Below, piece after piece: positions 1 through 6,590 of a stretch of 13,640 nt of DNA (the first letter of the stretch is position 1; every line of letters begins with the position of its first letter). The position numbers and the translations under genes are program-made. The notes under the pieces are model-generated. The model worked only from the letters and a program-made list of their open reading frames with translations. It had not been told where the DNA came from and did no database searches. The stretch spans positions 1 to 13,640 of the forward strand of contig CAYNCU010000116.1 in assembly GCA_964395765.1 (NCBI GenBank). The letters run 5' to 3'. This stretch comes from DATDPY01 sp964395765 (lineage in GTDB: Bacteria > Bacteroidota > Bacteroidia > Cytophagales > Cyclobacteriaceae).

Positions 1-741
1 CAAAGAGAGGTTCAGCAACATTACGGCTTATTCGACGCCCCTCTCTATCCCTTAAACGGTGTTAACCCGGTATTTGCAGTTCCCGATACCTCCAACGGAC
101 CCTTTACTGTACCAGCGTTCAAACCGGAACGTGTGGTGGCTTATGAAATAGGATACAAATCATTGCTGATGGACGAGCACCTGATGCTGGATATGAGTGC
201 CTTTGATAACCGGTACAGCGGCTTCCTGGCCAACCAATTGCTGGTTCAGCATCCCTATACTCCTCAGGAAGAAAGATTCCAGACTACCATCAGTACACCC
301 CAGGCTATCACCAACTGGGGATATGCTATCGGTGCCGACTATTATTTTCTTCGTAGTTTTTATTCCGGCGGCAACCTCGCCTATTCCACCATTGAAAAAG
401 GAAATTCACTTCAAAGCGGATTACAGACCCAGTTTAATACTCCCGAATATCGATTCAATATTTACCTGGGAAACCGATATCTGACACGAAAACTGGGCTT
501 CAGCCTGAATTATCACTGGCAGGAATCCTTTTTATGGGAATCTACTTTCGGTATCGGCGAGATCCCGGCCTATTCAACTCTGGATGTTCAATTAAGTCTT
601 CGGCTCCCAAGCATCAAATCCATGATAAAAATGGGAGGGTCAAATGTATTGAATCATTATTATACCACCACTTTCGGAGGAGCGAATATCGGGGGCTTGT
701 ATTATCTTACTTTCGTATACGACCAGCTTTTCAATAATTAG
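1..741 (+). CDS. TonB-dependent outer-membrane receptor, C-terminal part (5' end outside window)
   Basis: The frame is open from base 1 to the TAG at 739-741, giving 246 visible residues without a start, so the gene begins upstream. The sequence has alternating aromatic/polar beta-strands typical of the 22-strand barrel. FKPERVVAYEIGYKS near visible residues 39-53 matches the conserved 'kPE...yEiGyK' strand of TonB-dependent receptors. The last segment, GGSNVLNHYY followed by GGLYYLTFVYD, matches the family's C-terminal 'G..Nl.n..Y ... iGg.yy' block that closes the barrel. Such receptors import siderophores, cobalamin or glycans with energy from TonB-ExbBD. The substrate cannot be read because plug and N-terminus are missing. 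No SusD-like partner follows: the next gene is convergent and its stop lies 5 bases away. Family assignment is firm; a link to the neighbouring sugar genes is only inference. Confidence 0.88.
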   Translation, partial: QREVQQHYGLFDAPLYPLNGVNPVFAVPDTSNGPFTVPAFKPERVVAYEIGYKSLLMDEHLMLDMSAFDNRYSGFLANQLLVQHPYTPQEERFQTTISTPQAITNWGYAIGADYYFLRSFYSGGNLAYSTIEKGNSLQSGLQTQFNTPEYRFNIYLGNRYLTRKLGFSLNYHWQESFLWESTFGIGEIPAYSTLDVQLSLRLPSIKSMIKMGGSNVLNHYYTTTFGGANIGGLYYLTFVYDQLFNN

Positions 742-746
742 ACGAA

Positions 747-1640
747 CTATGAAGCAGGCCCGGAAGGTTCATTTTTTTTTATAAAAGGAATCAGGGCCGG
801 TACCTCTTTCATATGATCAGCATATTCCGGCCTTTTCTCAAGATTATGTTTATCCATCATCGGAACACTGATCATTGAAAAAAGCAGGATAATGGAGAAT
901 ATTCCGATTGCCGTCCACAAAGTGTGATCCATGTTTTCGGTAAAGACAAAAATGTAAATCCCGAACCAGAAACTGATCTCGCCGAAATAATTGGGGTGAC
1001 GCATCAATTTCCAGAGACCCGTGCGCATAACCGCATGGACCGGGTTCTTTAATCTGAAAGCACGAAGCTGTTCATCGGCAATCCATTCAATACCAATAGC
1101 AGATAATGTAATAAAAATGGCAATCCATTCTGTGAATCCAATGGGAAAAGGATTTGACAACGCATAAAATAGCGGCAGACAGCCAAGGTAAACCAATAAA
1201 GTAGGCATTAAATGGATACCAATGAAACTTACCGGCCAGTACATCTTTCCTGTTTGTTTCTGCAGGTCCGAATAGCGCCAGTCCTGGTGCTTGATTCCAT
1301 GCCAGCCCCTTGCCCAGTTCCAGGTAAGACGTATGCCCCAGAAAAAAACCAATATAAGGATAATCATTTGCCGGAACCGGTTTCCCTCCGGGTGAATCGA
1401 AACGAGATATAAAGCAATCACGGGTGGTGCAACACTCCAATAGGGATCGTAAACGCTGGAATTATTCATTAACCGGCTGAAAATAAAAATTACAGCCGTT
1501 CCGATCAGATCAGCATACAGTATTTGAAAAAATTTATTCTCTCCGGGGAGGTAGTTGAAAAATAGGTAAATGATAAAAAAGGCAACCAAATAAAAAAATA
1601 AAATAATAGTAAGGGAAAGCGATTTATTAAGGTTTTTCAT
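747..1640 (-). CDS. DUF1295 family integral membrane protein (steroid 5-alpha-reductase-like fold)
   Basis: Predicted 297-residue, strongly hydrophobic protein with about seven membrane segments. It carries the hallmarks of DUF1295, a relative of steroid 5-alpha-reductase C-terminal domains and isoprenylcysteine methyltransferases: DPYWS (65-69), RLTWNWARGW then DWRY (104-123), GIHLMPTLLVYLG (141-153) and RTGLWKLMRHPNYFGEISFW (206-225). The RHPNYFGE block is where related enzymes bind NAD(P)H or S-adenosylmethionine, but the substrate of DUF1295 proteins is not established. I chose the ATG at 1640, which begins a normal membrane N-terminus (MKNLNKSLSL). An ATG at 1658 would overlap the preceding symporter gene by 7 bases and cannot be excluded. 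It is last in the four-gene run, 11 bases after the symporter stop, so probably co-transcribed. Its stop faces the receptor gene. Near the C-terminus, codons for Ile-Lys-Lys-Asn form a run of nine A's (772-780). Confidence 0.85.
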   Translation of the reverse strand: MKNLNKSLSLTIILFFYLVAFFIIYLFFNYLPGENKFFQILYADLIGTAVIFIFSRLMNNSSVYDPYWSVAPPVIALYLVSIHPEGNRFRQMIILILVFFWGIRLTWNWARGWHGIKHQDWRYSDLQKQTGKMYWPVSFIGIHLMPTLLVYLGCLPLFYALSNPFPIGFTEWIAIFITLSAIGIEWIADEQLRAFRLKNPVHAVMRTGLWKLMRHPNYFGEISFWFGIYIFVFTENMDHTLWTAIGIFSIILLFSMISVPMMDKHNLEKRPEYADHMKEVPALIPFIKKNEPSGPAS

Positions 1641-1651
1641 GGAAGCTAAAT

Positions 1652-3262
1652 TTACCATAACCAAATATAGATTAGTACGGTAACAACCGCGAGGATTATC
1701 CACAATACACGCCAGTCGGAAAATCCTTTTATGGGTTCAAATTTTCCTTTCCAGTTAATCGTCGTTCTTTCCAGCTTAGCCGGTACGGTCTTGGACGTAA
1801 ACGCCGATGTAAGATATAAAATTCCGATAATGATAAAGGTACCCCAAAGACCTCTGTATCCGAAATTTTCAGTAAGCGGAAGATGGAGCCAGGGAAACCA
1901 TATTTTCCCTTTCACAGGACCTGCCAGTTGGTCAATAACAAAAACGGTAGCCATTATAATTCCCGCCAGTACTGAATAATAGGCCCCTCGTAAAGTCACC
2001 TTTTTGCTCATTATTCCGAATACGATGGCTGGGAAAACCGGGAATACAAGGTAAGCGGTAATGGTTTGAAGATATTTATACAATCCTTCCTGCGACCGGT
2101 AGATCAGGTAGGTCGCCGCAAGACCAAGCATGGTGGCAAATAAGATCACTATCCGGCCCAGTAATACCTGGCGTCTTTCGGAAATGTCCGGATGAAATTC
2201 AACAATAAAATCCCGGACTGTCATGGTAGAGACGGAATTTAATACAGCGACCAATGATGAAATTAAAGCTGCCAGCAGGGAAGCAAGTAATACCCCGCGA
2301 AGGCCCGGGGGCAACAGGTTGTTGAGCAGCAGAACAAAGGTCAGCTTGCTTTGACTTTCTCCTAGCCCGGGGTATAAGGCAAATGCGATGACGCCGGGCA
2401 TGGCGAAAATAAATATGGGTAATAATTTCAGGAATGCCGCAAACATGGCTCCCCGGCGGGCCTGCTTAATATCAGGGGCTGCAAGTACGCGCTGCACGTT
2501 CACCTGGTCGATTCCCCAATAAAATATCCCGGCATAAAAGGCTGTTGCAAGGATTCCCCAAATGGGATAGACAGGGTCGTTGAAGGGTTTGGCAACATGC
2601 ATGGCTTCAGGGACCCGAAGAAATAATTCATGCCACCCTCCTACCTTATGTAAACCGATGAGGAACATAATTCCACTCCCGGCAATCATGATTATCGTTT
2701 GCAGCGAATCCGTGTATGCTACGGCGGTAAACCCTCCTAAAATGGTAAATAGGGCGGTAATGATCCCGATTCCGATTACGGTCGTCATCACATCAAAGCC
2801 AAGAATGCTTTTCATTACCAGTGCTCCCGCAAACATTGTAAACGCCATCTTGGTCATAATGCTGATGGTTAACATCAATCCGGAAAAAAACAACCGGGCA
2901 TTTCGGTCGTAACGCATTTCAAGGAATTCGGGAATAGTGTAAATTTTATTTTTCAGGTAATAGGGAAACAGCACTGCACAGCCAAATCCGAGGGTTATAG
3001 CTGTAGTGAGTTCAACGGAACCGGCACATAAACCGTATCGGTATGAATCTCCCGACAAACCTACCAGGTGTTCTGCACCTATGTTAGTGGCAAATAGGGA
3101 GGCGCCGACCACGGGCCATGCAATTCTTCTACCACCAAGAAAAAAATTCGAGCTCGACTTCCCCGCCTTACCGCGATGCGCAATATATAAGCCAAAGGCC
3201 AGGCTTCCGGCCAGCAGAAAAATAACGGTGATCCAGTCAATAGCTTCAAGGTTGACCCGCAT
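1652..3262 (-). CDS. SGLT-type sodium/solute symporter (SSS family)
   Basis: A 536-residue polytopic membrane protein expected to carry a sugar or related solute into the cytoplasm with Na+. SSS landmarks are clear: FFLGGRRIAWPVVGASLFAT (40-59) with NIGAEHLVGLSG just after, the signature GGFTAVAYTDSLQ (176-188), YWGIDQVNVQRVLAA (248-262) and the helix ISSLVAVLNSVSTMTVRDF, whose Ser-rich face matches the Na+ site of the LeuT-fold. The ASLFATNIGAEHLVGLSG and YWG..Q...QR patterns resemble the SGLT/vSGLT sugar branch more than the proline or pantothenate branches, so a hexose, inositol or disaccharide substrate is likely (inference). It lies 16 bases after the kinase-HAD gene and 11 before the DUF1295 gene, within the same run. 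The ATG at 3262 is the first in frame; upstream bases are A-rich with no good Shine-Dalgarno. The last helix, ending in IYIWLW, suggests the extra C-terminal membrane span of SGLT-like members. Confidence 0.9.
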   Translation of the reverse strand: MRVNLEAIDWITVIFLLAGSLAFGLYIAHRGKAGKSSSNFFLGGRRIAWPVVGASLFATNIGAEHLVGLSGDSYRYGLCAGSVELTTAITLGFGCAVLFPYYLKNKIYTIPEFLEMRYDRNARLFFSGLMLTISIMTKMAFTMFAGALVMKSILGFDVMTTVIGIGIITALFTILGGFTAVAYTDSLQTIIMIAGSGIMFLIGLHKVGGWHELFLRVPEAMHVAKPFNDPVYPIWGILATAFYAGIFYWGIDQVNVQRVLAAPDIKQARRGAMFAAFLKLLPIFIFAMPGVIAFALYPGLGESQSKLTFVLLLNNLLPPGLRGVLLASLLAALISSLVAVLNSVSTMTVRDFIVEFHPDISERRQVLLGRIVILFATMLGLAATYLIYRSQEGLYKYLQTITAYLVFPVFPAIVFGIMSKKVTLRGAYYSVLAGIIMATVFVIDQLAGPVKGKIWFPWLHLPLTENFGYRGLWGTFIIIGILYLTSAFTSKTVPAKLERTTINWKGKFEPIKGFSDWRVLWIILAVVTVLIYIWLW

Positions 3263-3278
3263 GAAGAAACATTTTTTC

Positions 3279-5177
3279 TTAAACTAAAATTTTAATCAGA
3301 CTTTGATACTCACTGAAATCCGGAACAATAAATTGGGCTCCCGACATGATAAGTCTTTTTCTTTTTTGATAATTAATTCCCGACATTCTTGATTCATCCG
3401 TAGCTACGCCAACTGTAATTCCATCCTGTTTCCGGCCTTCCCTGATTTCGACCGGGCCGTCTCCGAATACGGCTAGCTCTTCACCGTTAAGATTATTGTC
3501 CTTAATGATTTTTTCCAATACCATTTTTTTAGAATAAAGGGAAATATCCTCAAGGGCACCGTAGATTCTTCCTTCAAAAAGCGAAGCATAGCCCAGGATT
3601 TCAGCTTCATCATCCACATATTTTTTATCTGTTCCACTGGCCAGATAAAGCTTTACTCCATGTTCCTTCAGGCTTTTAAGAAATTCGACAGCCCCCGGAA
3701 TGATATAGTCTTCCCGCATGAAAAGATTTCCTCTTACCTGTGACATCCGGTCCCTGATATTATCCAGCAGGGACTGGTTGTAAATCCTTTTATATTCAAA
3801 TTTATCGAATTGCTGTTCCGGGGGTAAAAGGTTAAATTCCCTGACCATTTCAGACAACGCTTCCATCTGTTGAATGGTCTGAATACCGGTCGATTTTTCA
3901 ATATATTCACTTACTCTTTCCCTGATTTTTCGTATTATTCTTCCTGCCGTATCCATCGGAGGATTTCCCGCGATGGCATTGATCATCATCTTCTCCATTA
4001 CTTTCTCCCAACCCTGCCGCAGGGTACTGATCGTACCATCATGGTCAAATACGGCATGCCTGACAGAAAATTTCCTGCCCGTCAATTCATGGTCGCAAAC
4101 TTCGATTTTTGTCCCGGGTAAGAATTGTGCCAAAGCATGATCGAAAGCCAGGTCGGGATGGAAGACCCTGTCCGGGTCTGAGGCAACGGATAAAATTTCC
4201 TCACCCGAAGCCGTGCCGGTGATAAATAATTTCTGTATCGTTATGGCAGCGGCAAAATTGGCAAAGTCGGCAGCCTCAGGAGGTTTTACGCCGCATGCGA
4301 GGCATAAGGCCAGGGCGCTCATTACGGCATCCCCTGCCCCGACCGTATCCAGTCTTGTTAGAAACTGTATGCCGGGGATTGCATGAAGGCCGCTTTCGTC
4401 ATAAGCCAACATCCCTCTTTCGCCGCAGGTTACAAATACGGGTTTATGCGACAGATTGAAAACCTTTTGCGCATAGCCTCCTGCTTTTTTCATGGAGATA
4501 TAGTCACCTGGCAGAAAGACCTCTCCATTCATCCTGGCAATTTCCGTAGCATTAGTCTTACGGTATACATTTTTAAATTGATCATTGTAATGTCTTGAAT
4601 CAAGCAAAATAATTTTGTCATTGAACTGGTTAAACAATTGATTGACCTTTTCAATGAATTCCAGGTTGGTTATGGAACCGGGAAATTGCTGGTTAAAAAT
4701 CAGCACGTCACATTCTTTAATGGCTTTCCTGATCTGGTTTATAATAAATTCATCCGTCTTCGCTGTTCTTTTATTGAAAATACCAAAATCGATTCTCGGT
4801 TCTTCCTCCTCATCCCTGTATTTTTTAGTGAACGTATAGGTATTAAATTTTTCTTTCTGAATAATTAAACCGGTAGTATCAATAGCAAGTGAATTTAATA
4901 TCCGGGACAGTTCCCTTCCGAATATATCGTCCCCGATCACACCGATAGCCCTTATCGATGAAGGTTTTAATGTGGCAAGGTTGGCCGTAATATTCGACGC
5001 TCCTCCGGGGGAATAATAATGACTTTTTACTGCTTCAGCCTGCTTGCCGGTCTCTAATGATATCTCGGAACCGGCAGGGTCCATGATCCAGTAAGCGTCA
5101 AGGCAGAAATCGCCGTAAACTGCGACATTCACCCCGGAAATTCCGCGGAGAATCTCCTTTATTCGTTCCTGTGTCAT
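3279..5177 (-). CDS. Fused PfkB-family carbohydrate kinase + HAD-superfamily phosphatase/mutase-type domain
   Basis: A 632-residue cytoplasmic two-domain protein. Residues 1-330 are a ribokinase/PfkB kinase: GDFCLDAYW (22-30), glycine motif PGGASN (57-62) and anion-hole/base motif DTVGAGD (277-283), D283 being the expected catalytic base. The N-terminus resembles the RfaE/HldE heptose-kinase branch, but the lid reads KKYRDEEEEPRIDFG (118-132), unlike what I recall there, so the substrate may differ. Residues 370-632 are a HAD domain: motif I FDHDGT (377-382; D378 nucleophile, D380 acid/base), a helical C1-type cap around 385-490, motif II ASGT (513-516), a motif III lysine near 550 and motif IV GDGPVE (572-577). 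Both sites look intact. The start ATG overlaps the epimerase stop (ATGA, 5174-5177), and AGGGA lies just upstream, suggesting coupled translation. Net reaction unknown: kinase plus phosphatase could move a phosphate between positions, or the HAD could be a mutase or proofreader. Confidence 0.88.
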   Translation of the reverse strand: MTQERIKEILRGISGVNVAVYGDFCLDAYWIMDPAGSEISLETGKQAEAVKSHYYSPGGASNITANLATLKPSSIRAIGVIGDDIFGRELSRILNSLAIDTTGLIIQKEKFNTYTFTKKYRDEEEEPRIDFGIFNKRTAKTDEFIINQIRKAIKECDVLIFNQQFPGSITNLEFIEKVNQLFNQFNDKIILLDSRHYNDQFKNVYRKTNATEIARMNGEVFLPGDYISMKKAGGYAQKVFNLSHKPVFVTCGERGMLAYDESGLHAIPGIQFLTRLDTVGAGDAVMSALALCLACGVKPPEAADFANFAAAITIQKLFITGTASGEEILSVASDPDRVFHPDLAFDHALAQFLPGTKIEVCDHELTGRKFSVRHAVFDHDGTISTLRQGWEKVMEKMMINAIAGNPPMDTAGRIIRKIRERVSEYIEKSTGIQTIQQMEALSEMVREFNLLPPEQQFDKFEYKRIYNQSLLDNIRDRMSQVRGNLFMREDYIIPGAVEFLKSLKEHGVKLYLASGTDKKYVDDEAEILGYASLFEGRIYGALEDISLYSKKMVLEKIIKDNNLNGEELAVFGDGPVEIREGRKQDGITVGVATDESRMSGINYQKRKRLIMSGAQFIVPDFSEYQSLIKILV

Positions 5178-6451
5178 AATAATTCCCTGATTTTTTTAAG
5201 ACGGGCAATGGATTGGATCATCGACCGTACGGTATGGTAGTTTATTTTCCAGGAATGACTCATATGGGTCCATACCGGATCTCCCTGACGCGTCAGCAAT
5301 GGCCACCATTCACCCACGGGGTGATTGATCATCTTGTCGAAAACGAAACGGTGAACATTTTTATAGGCTTCCATATATATTTCATCCCTGAACAGAATGA
5401 CTGCATCCAGCATTCCGATCAGTACTTCCGCCTGCTGCCAGAATTCCTTTTCCCTATCATACACCCCGCCGGAATGTGGTCCTTCGACAAATACGCCGCC
5501 GTATTCACGGTCAATTCCGTTCTCAACCGTATGATCAAAAATGGTTTTTAGCAAAGGCAAATAAGGCCCAATGTCCGATTTTAGTATCTTCAAAGCGTGG
5601 ATCAATAACCAGGCAAATTCAGCATTATGTCCAAAGCAGGTGTTATCTTCCGCGTGCTGTTTTTTCTCTCCTGCTGTGAACCGGTCCCAGCCCCATACAA
5701 TATTGAATTTTATCTGGGGAGCTATCTTCCAGTCCTGGCTAAATTGCGGAATACCGGTTTTATAAACCGGGTGAAGGATTTTATGGATCAATAATTCAAT
5801 ATCGTCTTCCAATTTTTCCCTGTGGACCTTCTTGCCTGAACATTCAAACAAAGTGGTAAATGACTCCATCAGGTGCATATGAACATCGAGTGTTTTGCGG
5901 TCTCCGCCTTCAGGCCCTGCGCCGGCAAGCTTCCAGTCGCGGGAAAACATTTCAAAATACCCGCCTTGGTCCTTATCATAACCTTTTTCCTGGACGAGAT
6001 CGAACACTTTCACGGCATATTCCAGGCCGGCCGGATCGCCGGTGGCCAGGGTGTATTCGGATAAACTGTAAATCGCAAAACTTAAACCATAGAAGACCTT
6101 ATTATCCATCAATATTTTTCCTTCCCGGTCGGCCATCCAGTAAAAACCTCCGTAGGTTTTATCCCACATTTTATCGATAAGAAAATTAATCCCTCGCTGA
6201 GCCAGCTCCCCGCATTGGCCGTGACCGTAACCGGCCCTGTGTGCGGAGGATAAGGTATATAGCGATCGGGTCTGGGCGATCAGGGATTTTTCATTTTCTC
6301 CCGTATCCTTTCCGTTTTTGTCGAAATGAGTAATAAATCCACCGGATCTTTTATCTTCGATCCTTTCCAACCAGAAAGGTAATAATTCCTGGTTGAGGTG
6401 GAATTCAGCTTCACCGATCAGGAGTGAAATTTCTGCGGGGTCTATAGGCAT
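5174..6451 (-). CDS. AGE-family sugar 2-epimerase (N-acylglucosamine / cellobiose 2-epimerase-like)
   Basis: A 425-residue soluble protein, slightly long for this (alpha/alpha)6-barrel family, which epimerises free sugars at C2 or isomerises aldoses to ketoses. Expected active-site blocks are present: KTLDVHMHLMESF (186-198), FGHNAEFAWLL (273-283), FWQQAEVLIGMLDA (337-350) and INYHTVRSM (403-411). H275 and H406 align with the two histidines used as acid/base in AGE and cellobiose epimerases, and H191 or H193 with the helper histidine. No signal peptide is seen, so it acts in the cytoplasm. It is the first gene of the run and shares an ATGA overlap with the kinase-HAD gene, implying that its product feeds that enzyme (inference). 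Sequence alone does not separate N-acetylglucosamine 2-epimerase, cellobiose 2-epimerase and mannose isomerase. The ATG at 6451 is the earliest in-frame start and lacks an obvious Shine-Dalgarno. Confidence 0.87.
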   Translation of the reverse strand: MPIDPAEISLLIGEAEFHLNQELLPFWLERIEDKRSGGFITHFDKNGKDTGENEKSLIAQTRSLYTLSSAHRAGYGHGQCGELAQRGINFLIDKMWDKTYGGFYWMADREGKILMDNKVFYGLSFAIYSLSEYTLATGDPAGLEYAVKVFDLVQEKGYDKDQGGYFEMFSRDWKLAGAGPEGGDRKTLDVHMHLMESFTTLFECSGKKVHREKLEDDIELLIHKILHPVYKTGIPQFSQDWKIAPQIKFNIVWGWDRFTAGEKKQHAEDNTCFGHNAEFAWLLIHALKILKSDIGPYLPLLKTIFDHTVENGIDREYGGVFVEGPHSGGVYDREKEFWQQAEVLIGMLDAVILFRDEIYMEAYKNVHRFVFDKMINHPVGEWWPLLTRQGDPVWTHMSHSWKINYHTVRSMIQSIARLKKIRELL

Positions 6452-6590
6452 TATATCGGGATTCGAAATAAAATCAATTTAATATTTCTCGGAGAGTATT
6501 AAATAAAATTCCCCGTTGAATTTTCATTTTGGGTAATATTATGTTATTTCATTAAACATTTAAATATGATATTTTACAAACTTTAATATT
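6452..6590. promoter_or_regulatory. Divergent A/T-rich intergenic region between epimerase operon and esterase
   Basis: The only space available for promoters of both the leftward operon and the rightward esterase. I find no exact Bacteroidota -7 element (TAnnTTTG) on either strand, so no promoter is assigned. Two small patterns stand out: the 10-mer TAATATTATG occurs at 6534-6543 and again at 6584-6593 (50 bases apart, the second covering the esterase start codon), and AAATATGATATTT at 6562-6574 is a dyad with 6-base arms. Either could be an operator or simply low-complexity A/T sequence. Confidence 0.4.

Noticed and set aside
1..741. SusC-type polysaccharide receptor
   Set aside because: Only the barrel end is visible and no SusD follows; general TonB-dependent receptor is the supportable call.
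742..800. Rho-independent terminator for the receptor gene
   Set aside because: The T9 run is present, but the possible stems (GAAC/GTTC at 744-770, GGCCC/GGGCC further apart) are only 4-5 base pairs with large loops.
3279..5177. Calling the kinase fusion HldE (bifunctional heptose kinase/adenylyltransferase)
   Set aside because: The C-terminal domain has HAD motifs rather than the nucleotidyltransferase HxGH motif, and the kinase lid differs.
6452..6590. Bacteroidota promoter (TTTG ... TAnnTTTG) for esterase or epimerase operon
   Set aside because: Only one-mismatch candidates such as TCATTTTG at 6524-6531, with no convincing -33 partner; too weak to annotate.
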